The notes below the pieces were generated by a model that ran no database searches, was not told the DNA's origin, and was given only the letters and a program-made list of their open reading frames with translations. The position numbers and the translations under genes were made by a program. Below, piece after piece: positions 1 through 8,540 of a stretch of 64,000 bases of DNA (position 1 is its first letter; each line of letters opens with the position of its first letter). The DNA comes from Zafaria cholistanensis. GTDB lineage: Bacteria; Actinomycetota; Actinomycetes; Actinomycetales; Micrococcaceae. The stretch lies in NCBI RefSeq assembly GCF_008580665.1, contig NZ_BKDJ01000003.1, forward strand, positions 186,001 to 250,000, read 5' to 3'.

Positions 1-668
1 TCATCGACGCGGATCCGCACAGCTGCGGAATGTGGCCGGTATTAAAGCCGCACATCCCCGACGGGGCCGGCTGGGAGGATCTGGGCCGGTCCAGCGGGCA
101 GCTCCCGCCGGCCCAGCTGGCGGAAGTGCTGCCCTTGGCCCAAGGGGCGGCGGTCCTTACCTGGTCCGGTGGACCATCGCGGACGGACCTGCCCCCCGGC
201 TTGCTGGGCGAGGCCGTCTCCGCGGCGCGCAGGATTTTCGATGCGGTCGTGGTTGACGCCGGGCGCACCGCGGGCATCGACCCGGCACTGGCCACCCTCG
301 CGGACACCGGGCTCGCCGTCCTCCCTGCCGGGCGCCTGCACACCCCCGTCCCGGGGGTCCGGAGCGGCGCCAGCTGGGGCGGGAGGCCATCAGGCTCCCG
401 GGACGGCTCCCAGGTCGGCGGGGCGGTCTTCGGAGAAGGGCCTTTTTGGCAGGCCGCCGTGGTGGGCCGCCTGGGTGTGGGCCTGGACGCGGGACGGGTG
501 GCTGCAGCCGCTGGTCTTTCCTTGGGCGGCTATCTGCCATGGCTGCGAATCGTGTCCCGTTCCGCTCTGGAGGGGCGCCTTATCACGGCCCTGGCACGGC
601 GCAGGGTCCGGGCCCCCATCGAGGAGCTGCTGCGCCGGAGCCGGACCGGTCCGGCGCAGGCCGCATGA
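1..668 (+). CDS. CpaE/TadZ-like protein of the Tad pilus locus (5' end outside window)
   Basis: The gene is cut by the window edge. The frame is open from base 3, and the first visible residues (IDADPHSCG) resemble the nucleotide-binding region of a MinD/CpaE-type P-loop ATPase, so the Walker A part lies upstream. About 221 residues remain and end in a basic tail. Proteins of this family (CpaE/TadZ, called Ssd in mycobacteria) localise the Tad pilus machine at the membrane. The stop codon overlaps the start of tadA in an ATGA, so the two genes are translationally coupled. Assignment rests mainly on position, immediately ahead of tadA-tadB-tadC; the visible C-terminal part is poorly conserved. 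The first Met at base 30 is internal, not the start. Confidence 0.75.
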   Translation, partial: IDADPHSCGMWPVLKPHIPDGAGWEDLGRSSGQLPPAQLAEVLPLAQGAAVLTWSGGPSRTDLPPGLLGEAVSAARRIFDAVVVDAGRTAGIDPALATLADTGLAVLPAGRLHTPVPGVRSGASWGGRPSGSRDGSQVGGAVFGEGPFWQAAVVGRLGVGLDAGRVAAAAGLSLGGYLPWLRIVSRSALEGRLITALARRRVRAPIEELLRRSRTGPAQAA

Positions 669-2065
669 ACACCGGGGGTAGCCCGCCCGGGGGAGACGGC
701 GCGTACGGAGGGATCGGGCCCGAGCCCTCTCCGGTGATGCGAAGGGGCCGTCGCGCCTGGAGCTCCGCGGCCCTCACCGCCCACACCTTGACCGGTCCCG
801 GGGATGAACGGTTGCTGGAAGAGGTCCGGGACCGTGCTGCCGCCGTCAACGGCCGGCTCTCCGGTGCCGACCTGGCAGGAGCGGTGCGCTCTTCCGGAGT
901 GGCGGTTGGTAGCGGCAGCGCCCAGCGGGCGGTACGGAGGCTGCAGGAGGACCTGCACGGGCTGGGGCCGCTGCAGGGCCTCGCCGATGAGCCGGGCACC
1001 ACCGACGTGCTCGTCGACGGCGGGGGCACGGTGTGGGTCGATGGTCCCGGCGGGCTGCGCCCCGCCGGGATCCGGCTGGCGGACCCCGAGGAGGTCCGTG
1101 CGCTCGCCGTCCGCCTGGCTGCGGCCGGCGGCCGGCGGCTTGACGACGCCGTGCCCTTTGCCGACGTCGTGCTGGGCAGGTACCGGATCCACGCGGTGTT
1201 GCCGCCTGTCTCGACCGGTGGTCCCCTCGTCTCGGTGCGGGTGAGGCACCACCGCGCCATGGCGCTGGAGGAGGCGCTGCCGGACGGGGCCGCCGACGCC
1301 TGGTTCGGCCCGTTGCGGGCGATCGTGGCCGCACGGCTGAATTTCCTGGTCAGCGGCGGCACCGGCAGCGGCAAGACCACACTGCTGGGCGCGATGCTGT
1401 CCGCTGCGGACCCGGCCGAACGGCTCCTTCTCGTGGAGGATGCCCAGGAACTGGTGCCGGAGCATCCCCACGTGGTGGGCATTCAGTGCCGCACCGGCAA
1501 CATTGAGGGCGCCGGGCAGGTCACCCTGACCGACCTGGTGCGCCAGGCCCTGCGCATGCGGCCCGACCGGCTGGTGGTCGGCGAATGCCGGGGCGCCGAG
1601 GTTCGCGAGTTTCTCGGGGCGATGAACACGGGCCACGACGGCGCCGGCGGGACCATCCACGCCAGTTCGGCCGGAGCGGTCCCCGCCCGGTTGGCTGCCA
1701 TGGGAGCCCTGGCCGGTATGGGGCCCGAGGCCGTCGCCCTGCAGGCGGCCAGCGCCTTGGACGTGGTGGTGCACATGGCCCGGACAGGCGGACGGCGGAT
1801 GCCGGTGGAGATCGGCCGCGTGGTCCAAGGTGCCGACGCGGCCGGGACGGGTCCGGGCCACGGGGCGGGACCGGACTACGGGCCTGAGCCGGGCCACGGG
1901 CCAGGGCAGGGGCAGGGGCCAGGGCAGGGGCAGGGGCCCGGCGGCAGGGGACTGGGCGTCGTGACCGTGGCCAGGCGAAGTCCCGATGGCCGCCTGGAAA
2001 TGGGCCCCGCCGCCGGATGGTTCCGGCAGGCCCTGGCCGAGCGTTCGGTCCCGCCGCCATGGTGA
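665..2065 (+). CDS. tadA: TadA/CpaF-type secretion ATPase
   Basis: A 466-residue type II/IV secretion ATPase (VirB11/PilT/CpaF family) that would power assembly of a Tad/Flp pilus at the cytoplasmic face of the membrane. The Walker A motif GGTGSGKTTLL lies near residues 231-241, followed by a Walker B-like LLLVEDAQE near 255, the RMRPDRLVVGECRG segment typical of the family, and a TGHDGAGGTIHA switch. The start is the ATG inside the ATGA overlap with the upstream gene; a longer reading from base 446 would run through that gene. Between the ATPase core and the last ~40 residues sits an odd low-complexity insert rich in Gly, Pro, Gln and His (about bases 1850-1950), built from GPGQGQ-like units. 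TadB follows 4 bp after the stop. Confidence 0.93.
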   Translation: MNTGGSPPGGDGAYGGIGPEPSPVMRRGRRAWSSAALTAHTLTGPGDERLLEEVRDRAAAVNGRLSGADLAGAVRSSGVAVGSGSAQRAVRRLQEDLHGLGPLQGLADEPGTTDVLVDGGGTVWVDGPGGLRPAGIRLADPEEVRALAVRLAAAGGRRLDDAVPFADVVLGRYRIHAVLPPVSTGGPLVSVRVRHHRAMALEEALPDGAADAWFGPLRAIVAARLNFLVSGGTGSGKTTLLGAMLSAADPAERLLLVEDAQELVPEHPHVVGIQCRTGNIEGAGQVTLTDLVRQALRMRPDRLVVGECRGAEVREFLGAMNTGHDGAGGTIHASSAGAVPARLAAMGALAGMGPEAVALQAASALDVVVHMARTGGRRMPVEIGRVVQGADAAGTGPGHGAGPDYGPEPGHGPGQGQGPGQGQGPGGRGLGVVTVARRSPDGRLEMGPAAGWFRQALAERSVPPPW

Positions 2066-2069
2066 CCCC

Positions 2070-2864
2070 ATGATGGTGGCGGCCGCCGCGCTCCTTGCCG
2101 CGGCCGCGGCATGGCTGGTCCTCCCGGGAGCGGGGGCCCCGGGCAGGCGTGTGCCCGGCCACCCCTGGGCCGGCGGGGCCGGTTTCGTCCCGCCGCCAAA
2201 CCTCTTGCCTCCCTCCCGCCCGTCGCCGTCGGGTAGGTCGCGGCGAGCCCGGCCCCCCTGGAGGCGTTCCGGTCCCGATGCGGGGCTGGAGCAGCACATC
2301 CGGGCCGTGCGCCAACTGGCCTCCCTGCTGCGTTCGGGCCGGTCTCCCGCTGAGGCGTGGACGTTACTCGAGCGGGCGTGGCGCGACGGTGCCGGGTCGG
2401 GGACCGCGGATATCACAGCAGCGTGCCGCGCCGCCCTTGCCGCCCACGGGATGGGCCTGCCGACTTCGGCCGGCCTGACACGCCACGTCCGGGGGACCCT
2501 GGGGGCATCGGCGGCATCGGCGGCGGCGTGGGAGCGGGTCGTGTGGTCGTTGCGCCTGGCGGAGGGGGTGGGAGCCGCCCCGGCCGAGTTGCTGGACCGG
2601 GTGGCGGACCAGCTCGAAGCCACGGAGGACCGGCGCCGTTCGCTGGAGGCCGTCATGGCCGGGCCGCGCGCCACCCAGCGGCTCCTGTCATGGCTCCCGC
2701 TGTTCGGTCTGGGACTGGCCCAGCTCATGGGTGCCGAGCCGCTGGTTGTCTTCACCACCCACCTGCTGGGCCTGCCCTGCCTGGGCGCGGGATTAGTGTT
2801 GTGGTCGCTCAACAGGCTCTGGGCCGGAAAGCTGGTCAGGTCAGCAGAACGGGACAGCCCATGA
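2070..2864 (+). CDS. tadB: TadB-like inner-membrane platform protein (T2SF domain)
   Basis: A 264-residue type II secretion F-domain protein. An N-terminal hydrophobic helix (about residues 2-20) is followed by a Pro/Arg-rich cytoplasmic linker, the helical T2SF core (VRQLASLLRSGRSPAEAW, then LRLAEGVGAAPAELLDRVA) and two C-terminal membrane helices. TadB and TadC together form the membrane platform on which the TadA ATPase acts. The start is the first of two consecutive ATG codons at 2070/2073, 4 bp after the tadA stop. Its stop overlaps the tadC start (ATGA), so tadA-tadB-tadC reads as one coupled unit. Paralogue assignment as B rather than C is from gene order. Confidence 0.88.
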   Translation: MMVAAAALLAAAAAWLVLPGAGAPGRRVPGHPWAGGAGFVPPPNLLPPSRPSPSGRSRRARPPWRRSGPDAGLEQHIRAVRQLASLLRSGRSPAEAWTLLERAWRDGAGSGTADITAACRAALAAHGMGLPTSAGLTRHVRGTLGASAASAAAWERVVWSLRLAEGVGAAPAELLDRVADQLEATEDRRRSLEAVMAGPRATQRLLSWLPLFGLGLAQLMGAEPLVVFTTHLLGLPCLGAGLVLWSLNRLWAGKLVRSAERDSP

Positions 2865-3571
2865 GCGCGGCTCCGGCGCTGGCTGCCGTGATGCTTGCGG
2901 CCGTGGCCGCGTGGCTGGCGGCCGGGACGTTTCGCGCCGAAAGGATGTCCCGCGGCCGGGATCCCAACAGGTTGGGGCCGGCCCGGCAGGACCGGTCCAC
3001 CCGTTCCGGTGCAGCACCTGGGTGGCAGGCCCCGGACGGTCAGCCCTTGGCCCCGCGAACCCGGACAGTGGAGGCCCGCGGTTCCGCTCCCCAACGCGCC
3101 TTGCCCCCCGGGGCGCGGAGCCGGCCGCCAGCCGGCAACCGGGCCTCCATCGGCGAGGCTGATGCGGCACTGCTGCTGGAACTGTGCGCCGCAATGCTGG
3201 CGGCCGGCCTTCCCCTTCCGCGGATCCTGGAGGAGCTCGCCGAGCAAGTGCCCGGCTGCGCCCCGCTGCGCCGGGTGGTGCGTTCGCTGGACCTGTCCAT
3301 GCCGTGGGAGCGGGCGTGGGCGGGCCAGCCCCCGGTCCTGCACAGGGTGGGGGAGGCCTTAGCCTTCACCTACCTGACCGGGGCACCGTCGGTGGCCATA
3401 TTGCGCTCCTCCGCTGCTTTGGAACGGCGGGCCCACCTCCGGCGGGCCGAGCGGCGGGCGGCTGAACTGGGTGTGCGGCTGGTGGTGCCCCTGGGGCTCT
3501 GTGCCCTGCCGGCCTTCATCTGCTTGGGCATCGTCCCTGTGGTTATTTCACTGCTGCCCCAGTTCGGCTGA
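2861..3571 (+). CDS. tadC: TadC-like inner-membrane platform protein (T2SF domain)
   Basis: A 236-residue second T2SF protein. It starts with a signal-anchor-like helix (ALAAVMLAAVAAWLAAG), then a Pro/Arg-rich linker, the conserved ALLLELCAAMLAAGLPLPRIL segment opening the T2SF core, and a C-terminal membrane helix (VPLGLCALPAFICLGIVPVV) that ends almost at the stop. This is the usual shape of the partner of TadB. The start is the ATG overlapping the tadB stop by 4 bp; the reading frame is open far upstream, but only inside tadB. The next gene begins 284 bp later, after an intergenic tandem repeat. Confidence 0.88.
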   Translation: MSAAPALAAVMLAAVAAWLAAGTFRAERMSRGRDPNRLGPARQDRSTRSGAAPGWQAPDGQPLAPRTRTVEARGSAPQRALPPGARSRPPAGNRASIGEADAALLLELCAAMLAAGLPLPRILEELAEQVPGCAPLRRVVRSLDLSMPWERAWAGQPPVLHRVGEALAFTYLTGAPSVAILRSSAALERRAHLRRAERRAAELGVRLVVPLGLCALPAFICLGIVPVVISLLPQFG

Positions 3572-3618
3572 ACGGCGCAGCACCAGGCGCCGGTGCTGCA
3601 TCCCGCCTCCCCGGCCCC

Positions 3619-3702
3619 CATATTCGGCAGGGCCCCATATTCGGCAGGGCCCCATATTCGGCAGGCCTCCACATTCGGCAGGGGTCCCGCATTCGGCAGG
3701 GC
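3619..3702. repeat. intergenic tandem repeat, 5 x 17-18 bp
   Basis: Five head-to-tail copies of a unit containing ATTCGGCAGG, with the first three identical over CATATTCGGCAG. The repeat starts are 17 bp apart except the last (18 bp). It lies in the 284-bp gap between tadC and the DUF4244 gene. The rest of the gap (3572-3618 and 3703-3855) is GC-rich sequence with no gene I can support; no promoter is clear. Confidence 0.85.
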
Positions 3703-3855
3703 TCCGCGGCCCGCATGGTCCGCCCTCCACAGCGGCCGTGCCGGCTCGCTCCGTCCAGAAAACCGGAGCCTCCGCGGCACGCCGGCGGTATCCCCGGCAG
3801 GCTGGAAAAGGGCCGGACCGGCCCGGCACGACAACCACCAGGAAAGGGAAACGGC

Positions 3856-4197
3856 ATGCATTCACACCATTACCGGGGCGGACGGAACGCTTCGTCAGTC
3901 CAGGGCGCGTCTGTCCAGGGGGCGTCTGTCCAGGGCGCGTCTGTCCAAGGCGGGTCCGTCCAAGACGGGCGGACCAGCGAGCGTGGTTCCGGCGATCGGC
4001 TGGCGGCAGGAAGACCGGCCCCACCACCTCCGGAGGCCCCGGGCCGGGGAACCGGCGAGGACGGGATCGCCACTGCAGAATTCGCCATTGTGACCCTGGC
4101 CGCGGTGGGGTTCGCCGGTTTGCTGGTCACCATTCTCACCAGCGGGGATGTGCGTGAACTGCTGCTGGGGCTCGTCCGCCAGGCGCTGTCCTTCTGA
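3856..4197 (+). CDS. DUF4244 Flp-pilin-like protein
   Basis: A 113-residue small protein whose last ~45 residues are the conserved part: EDGIATAEFAIVTLAAVGFA, then a short hydrophobic stretch and VRELLLGLVRQALSF. This is the actinobacterial DUF4244 pattern, thought from its position in tad loci to be the Flp-like pilin subunit: a short hydrophilic leader ending in Gly-Ile-Ala-Thr-Ala-Glu, then a single hydrophobic helix. The start ATG at 3856 is preceded by GGAAAGGGAAA. The N-terminal ~65 residues are unusually long for a pilin leader and contain five copies of a pentapeptide close to ASVQG. The pilin role is inference; the family match is strong. Confidence 0.85.
   Translation: MHSHHYRGGRNASSVQGASVQGASVQGASVQGGSVQDGRTSERGSGDRLAAGRPAPPPPEAPGRGTGEDGIATAEFAIVTLAAVGFAGLLVTILTSGDVRELLLGLVRQALSF
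3892..3966 (+). repeat. in-frame 15-bp tandem repeat, 5 copies (pentapeptide ASVQG)
   Basis: Five consecutive 15-bp units inside the 5' part of the DUF4244 gene, encoding SSVQG, ASVQG, ASVQG, ASVQG and GSVQD. The DNA units differ by only one to three bases. As the unit is a multiple of three, gain or loss of copies would not break the frame. Confidence 0.9.
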
Positions 4198-4209
4198 CGG
4201 CAGCGCCTG

Positions 4210-4560
4210 ATGCACCTGTCACGGCAACGCGGCAGCAGCACGGCGGAGGTGGCCGTGCTGCTGCCGGGCATCGCCCTCCTTGTCGCACTGGCTGTGGGCG
4301 CCGGATCCCTGGGGGCCACCCAAGTGCGGCTGGAACAGGCCGCCCGGGCCGCTGCCCGGGAACTGGCCCGGGGCGAAGCGTCAGCCACGGCCCACCAGAC
4401 GGCCCGGCGGCTGGCAGGGGACGGGGTCACCGTCGGCATCAGTGGTGGCGACAGGTTCCGTACCGTCCGGGTGAGCGTGGGGATCGGGCTCCCGGTGCCG
4501 GGCGGCGGGAGCGGGTTCGTGCTGACGGCAGAGGCCTCCGCACGGAGCGAACAGGAATGA
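4210..4560 (+). CDS. TadE-like pseudopilin protein
   Basis: A 116-residue TadE-family protein. After a short basic start (MHLSRQRGSS) comes the family signature TAEVAVLLPGIALLVALAVG, one membrane helix with an acidic residue at its N-terminal edge, then a small periplasm-like domain (QVRLEQAARAAARELARGE). TadE-like proteins are pseudopilins or minor pilus components. It begins 12 bp after the DUF4244 stop and is followed 40 bp later by a second TadE-like gene, so it is probably in the same transcript as the rest of the tad locus. Confidence 0.85.
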   Translation: MHLSRQRGSSTAEVAVLLPGIALLVALAVGAGSLGATQVRLEQAARAAARELARGEASATAHQTARRLAGDGVTVGISGGDRFRTVRVSVGIGLPVPGGGSGFVLTAEASARSEQE

Positions 4561-4600
4561 GCATGGCCGCAGCGGCCACCGGCAAAGGGACGGGACTGGG

Positions 4601-4720
4601 ATGGGCGGGCCTGGGATGAACGGGATCGGGATGAACCGGATCGGGATGAACCGGATCGGGATGAACCGGATCGGGACGCAGAGGACTGGAAGAAACAGCG
4701 CCGGAAAAAACAGTGCCGGG
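4601..4720 (+). repeat. 15-bp tandem repeat at the start of a TadE-like gene (about 8 units)
   Basis: Eight 15-bp periods from the start codon on. Units 3-5 are identical (ATGAACCGGATCGGG), units 1 and 2 are near copies, and the last three are diverged. Every one of the first five begins with ATG, so the repeat multiplies possible start codons in the same frame. Confidence 0.88.
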
Positions 4721-5173
4721 CCGCGCCGGAGTACCGGTGGCCGGCAGCTGGGGCCTTCCGAGGGGGCCGGGACCGTCCTGGTGGCCGCGGTGGTTGCGGT
4801 GCTGCTGCTTGCGCTCGCACTGGTCCTGGGCCTGGCCACGGTTGCTGCCGCCGCGGGCCGGGCGGCCACGGCGGCCGACCTTGCTGCCCTGGCGGCGGCC
4901 GACACCGCCCGCGGACTGCGACCCGGGGAACCGTGCGCGGTCGCGGCCGCCACCGCGCAGCGCAACGGCGCCCTGCTCGACCGGTGCGAACAGTCCGGCG
5001 ACGGCGGAAACATCGTCGATGTCTGGACGAGCACCCCGTTCGGCTCCGGCTGGCAGTGGCTGGACGGGGTGGGAATTGCCGCCACCGGGCGCGCCCGGGC
5101 AGGACCTCCACCGCGCCCGTGGATCCCCCAGCCCCGCCCGCCACAGGCTCTGGCATCGCAGGCAGCGACATGA
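4601..5173 (+). CDS. TadE-like protein of the helicase/secretion neighbourhood
   Basis: A 190-residue protein with a single hydrophobic segment (LVAAVVAVLLLALALVLGLA, about residues 60-79) followed by an Ala-rich stretch with GRAATAADLAALAAADTARG. This matches the second TadE-like protein usually found beside the DECH-box helicase in actinobacterial tad loci. The start is uncertain: ATG codons occur every 15 bp at 4601, 4616, 4631, 4646 and 4661 because the 5' end is a tandem repeat encoding GMNRI units. I chose the first. No good ribosome-binding site distinguishes them. The C-terminal ~25 residues are Pro/Ala-rich and unlikely to be folded. From its stop to the end of the convergent helicase gene at 5248 nothing else is supported. 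Confidence 0.8.
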   Translation: MGGPGMNGIGMNRIGMNRIGMNRIGTQRTGRNSAGKNSAGPRRSTGGRQLGPSEGAGTVLVAAVVAVLLLALALVLGLATVAAAAGRAATAADLAALAAADTARGLRPGEPCAVAAATAQRNGALLDRCEQSGDGGNIVDVWTSTPFGSGWQWLDGVGIAATGRARAGPPPRPWIPQPRPPQALASQAAT

Positions 5174-5247
5174 GGGCAGGCAGTGACATGGCGGCCCGGC
5201 CCGGGGTCCGTCAGGCGGTGGGCAGGTGCGCCAGGTGCCGATTGGCC

Positions 5248-7662
5248 TTAGGGAGCCGCCGGGTCCCCTGCCACCCGAGGGTCCCCAGCCATCCCCGGGT
5301 TCCCGCCTAGCGCGGCCCCGCCGGGGTGCGGGCCGGCAGCCTGGGGACCGGCCTCGCGCAACAGCAGGTCAAGCAGCGTCAAGGCACCGGCCTTGTCCAG
5401 CGGATTGTTCTTGTTGCCGCATTTGGGGGACTGGACACAGGACGGGCACCCGGAATCGCACTCGCATGATTCGATGGCGTCGCGGGTCGCCCCGAGCCAT
5501 ACCCGGGCCTGCTCGAAACCCCGCTCCACGAACCCCGCGCCACCTGGATGCCCGTCGTACACGAAGATCGTGGGCATTCCGGTGTCCATGTGCAGCGCCG
5601 TCGAGACCCCACCGATGTCCCACCGGTCGCTGGAGGCCACCAGCGGCAACAGTCCGATGGCGGCGTGCTCGGCAGCATGCAGCGCGCCCGGTGCCTCTCC
5701 GGGCAGGATGCCGGCCGCCGCCAGTCGCTGTTCGGGCACCGTGAACCAGACGGCCCGGGTGAACAGGTCCCGTGCCTCCAGTTCCAGCGGCTCCTCGCCC
5801 AAGATCTCATTGCTGATCAAGGCCTTGCGCTGGAAGGAGACCACTTGGGTGGTTACCCGCACGTCGCCGAAGTTCGCGGCCACCGGACCCCACTGCTCGC
5901 TGCGCAGCGTCTCCAGCACCTCGATGGTGGTGATGTCGCGGGCCTGCGTGTAGAAGTCCGGAGCGGCCCGGCTGACCAAAACACAGCGGTCCTGCTCGTT
6001 CAGCTCATCGACCAGATAGGTGGTGCCCTGGTGCACGTAGACGGCTCCCGTGTGTGCCTGGTAGTGGGTGGCGGGGGCGTCCATGGTGCCCAGCAGCGTG
6101 CCGGTCTCCGTTTCGATGATGCTTACCGGCCCCCCGCCGTCGGCCCGCAGGTTCACCATCGATGCGGCATTCTCCGGATGCGTCCAGAACCACCCGCTCG
6201 GGCGCCGGCGCAGGTACCCGCGCTCCACCAACCCGTCCAGCAGCCCGGCCGCGGTGGGCCCGAACAGACCGGTCTCCTCCGGACGCAGGGGCAGTTCGGC
6301 CGCCGCGGCGCACAGGTGGGGGCCCAACACGTAGGGGTTCTGCGGATCGAACACCGTGGCCTCCACGGAGACGTCGAAGATGGCCTCCGGGTGGTTCACC
6401 AGGTAGGTGTCCAACGGGTCGTCGCTGGCCACGAACGCCGCCAAGGCGTCCTGCCCTGCCCGTCCGGCCCTCCCGATCTGCTGGAAGAAGGAGGCCCGGG
6501 TTCCCGGCCACCCCGCCACCAGCACCGCATCCAGTCCGGCGACATCGATGCCCAGCTCCAGCGCCGAGGTCGACGCGACCCCGAGCAGCTCCCCGCTGCG
6601 CAGCCGTTTCTCCAGGTCGCGGCGCTCCTCCGGCAGGTACCCCGAACGGTACGTGGCGATGCGCGCCGGCAGCGCCGGATGCACCTCGTCCACCAGGCGC
6701 CGGGCAATCGAGGAGATGGTCTCCGCTCCCCGCCGGGACTTGATGAACGCGATCGTGCGCACCTGCGAACTGACCAGGTTCGCAAGCAGCTCGGAAGTTT
6801 CGGCAACCACGGTCCGGCGCTGCGGTGCCCCGTTTTCTCCGCGGAGTTCGGTCAGCGGCGGTTCCCACAGCACCACGGAGGTTTCGCCGTGCGGGGAAAA
6901 GTCCGTGGTCACCGCGACCGCCTCGGTTCCGATCAGCCGCCCGAAGGACTCCTGAGGCTCCGCGCTGGTCGCCGAGGCCCCCACAAACACCGGCTCCGCC
7001 CCGTAGTGGCGGCAGATCCGCCGCAGCCGCCGCATCAGGTTGGCCACGTTCGAACCGAACACGCCCCGGTAGCTGTGCGCCTCGTCGATGACCACGTACG
7101 CCAGCCGCCGGAAGAACCGGGCCCACCAGGTGTGGTTGGGCAGGATCCCGTAATGCAGCATGTCCGGGTTGGCCAACACGAAGTTCGCGTGGTCGCGGAT
7201 CCACCGGCGCTCGCCGGGATCGGTGTCACCGTCGTAGGTGGCGGCCTTGACGGTGCCCAGGCCCAGCGCGTTCACCGCGGCAAGCTGGTCCGCGGCCAGC
7301 GCCTTGGTCGGGGCCAGGTACAGCACGACGGCGCCGCTGGCCTCGAGCGTGACCGCCCCGTCCAGCGCGGCCCGGTGGATGGCGTCGACCGCGGGCAGCT
7401 GGTAGGCCAGCGACTTGCCCGAGGCCGTCCCCGTGGCGATGATCGTGTGTTGGCCCGAGTGCGCGCTGGAGGCCCCCTGCACCTGGTGCAGCCAGGGCTG
7501 GTGCACGCCCAGGCGTCCGTAGGCGGCGACGACCTCCGGATGGACCCAGTCCGGCCACGGCCCGGGCACGGCGTCGCGGGCCGGCAGGACGCGCAGGTGG
7601 CGCAGCTCCTCCGGTTCGGTTCCGTGGCCCAGCAGGGGCACCAGTGTGCGCAAATCGGTCAC
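5248..7662 (-). CDS. DECH/DEAH-box ATP-dependent helicase with C-terminal zinc-cluster (DUF1998-type) domain
   Basis: An 804-residue superfamily 2 helicase. Visible motifs in order: ATGTASGKS (motif I, about residues 76-84), VVIDEAHSYRG (motif II, near 190), SATSAEP (motif III), and STSALELGIDVAGLD with QQIGRAGRAG (motifs V and VI). The C-terminal third carries a DUF1998-like region with a cysteine cluster CECDSGCPSCVQSPKCGN near its end, a probable metal site. This is the helicase that sits beside tad genes in many actinobacteria; its substrate is not known to me. I chose the GTG at 7662 because CACAAT lies exactly 6 nt before it (leaderless pattern). The gene converges on the tad locus. Confidence 0.9.
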   Translation of the reverse strand: MTDLRTLVPLLGHGTEPEELRHLRVLPARDAVPGPWPDWVHPEVVAAYGRLGVHQPWLHQVQGASSAHSGQHTIIATGTASGKSLAYQLPAVDAIHRAALDGAVTLEASGAVVLYLAPTKALAADQLAAVNALGLGTVKAATYDGDTDPGERRWIRDHANFVLANPDMLHYGILPNHTWWARFFRRLAYVVIDEAHSYRGVFGSNVANLMRRLRRICRHYGAEPVFVGASATSAEPQESFGRLIGTEAVAVTTDFSPHGETSVVLWEPPLTELRGENGAPQRRTVVAETSELLANLVSSQVRTIAFIKSRRGAETISSIARRLVDEVHPALPARIATYRSGYLPEERRDLEKRLRSGELLGVASTSALELGIDVAGLDAVLVAGWPGTRASFFQQIGRAGRAGQDALAAFVASDDPLDTYLVNHPEAIFDVSVEATVFDPQNPYVLGPHLCAAAAELPLRPEETGLFGPTAAGLLDGLVERGYLRRRPSGWFWTHPENAASMVNLRADGGGPVSIIETETGTLLGTMDAPATHYQAHTGAVYVHQGTTYLVDELNEQDRCVLVSRAAPDFYTQARDITTIEVLETLRSEQWGPVAANFGDVRVTTQVVSFQRKALISNEILGEEPLELEARDLFTRAVWFTVPEQRLAAAGILPGEAPGALHAAEHAAIGLLPLVASSDRWDIGGVSTALHMDTGMPTIFVYDGHPGGAGFVERGFEQARVWLGATRDAIESCECDSGCPSCVQSPKCGNKNNPLDKAGALTLLDLLLREAGPQAAGPHPGGAALGGNPGMAGDPRVAGDPAAP

Positions 7663-7726
7663 GCCCTCATTGTGGCACCCCACGACGGCGCCGACCGGGA
7701 CGTTCCGCCCCGTTCCGGGCCGGAGG

Positions 7727-8434
7727 CTACCTGGAGTCCGGCTGGGAGGCTGCGGGCTCGCCGGATGCGGCAGGGCGCTTGGCCTCGAACAGCACGACCT
7801 TCCCCAGCGGGGTCCACCCCAGGTAGGAGTACAGTGCCTGCCCGTCGAGGGATGCGATCAGCAGCCCCTCCTCGACCTGGTGCTCCAGGGCAAGCGCCGC
7901 GAGCGCCCGCATGACCAGGGACCCCAGTCCCCGGCGCCGGTATCCGGGATCGGTAATGATCCGGTCGAAGACGGCGTAGCCGCCGACCACCGAGACGTGG
8001 CCGCTGGCGGCAACGGTGCGCGGGTCCTCCTCGGGATGCACGGAAACGTAGGAATGCCGGCCATGGCGCAGGGACCTGATGGAGAACCCCTCCATCGGCA
8101 GCGGGTCCTCGACGTCCTGGGCGTCCATCTCGGTGACCATCAGGGCCTCGTCCGCGGCGAGCACGGACAGGCCTGCGGCCTCCCCGGCGGCGATGATGCC
8201 CTGCAGATCCTCGGCGAAGACAGTCAGGCGGCGGGCGGGATGCTTGGCGAGCGTCTGGGCGACCGCCACCAGTTCCTCGGAGGTGGGCTCGTAGATGACG
8301 TATTCCCAGTCGCCGGTGGTGTCGTGCCTGAGCGCGGCGTGGACGCGGCCCTCGTGGCGGCTCTCGTACCCGCGCGCACCGGCCCAGCCGGTGACCCAGG
8401 ACCCAATCAGTTCGTCGCTCGCAGTCGATCCCAT
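7727..8434 (-). CDS. GNAT-family N-acetyltransferase
   Basis: A 235-residue protein with the GCN5-related acetyl-CoA binding motif A in its C-terminal half: FDRIITDPGYRRRGLGSLVM, followed by a helix and the typical YSYLGWTPLG ending. The N-terminal ~110 residues do not show the motif and may be a degenerate second GNAT-like domain. The substrate cannot be told from sequence. TAGTGT on the minus strand lies 6 nt before the ATG, suggesting a leaderless mRNA. It is divergent from trhO, sharing the 106-bp gap 8435-8540. Confidence 0.85.
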   Translation of the reverse strand: MGSTASDELIGSWVTGWAGARGYESRHEGRVHAALRHDTTGDWEYVIYEPTSEELVAVAQTLAKHPARRLTVFAEDLQGIIAAGEAAGLSVLAADEALMVTEMDAQDVEDPLPMEGFSIRSLRHGRHSYVSVHPEEDPRTVAASGHVSVVGGYAVFDRIITDPGYRRRGLGSLVMRALAALALEHQVEEGLLIASLDGQALYSYLGWTPLGKVVLFEAKRPAASGEPAASQPDSR

Positions 8435-8540
8435 GGCCTGACACTACTCCGTGCACGCCGGGGGTGGGGAGAGCATGCACACAAACGCAACCCGACCGTC
8501 GGCGGCCGTTAACAGCCGCCGCTCGCATACCCTTAAAGGC

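Noticed and set aside
530-3343. Minus-strand frame of about 940 codons opposite the tad genes
   Set aside because: No motif or start signal; the plus strand carries coupled tadA, tadB and tadC.
5548-7914. Plus-strand open frame of nearly 790 codons opposite the DECH helicase
   Set aside because: Composition is Gly/Arg/His-rich with no recognisable motif, and the opposite strand encodes an intact helicase.
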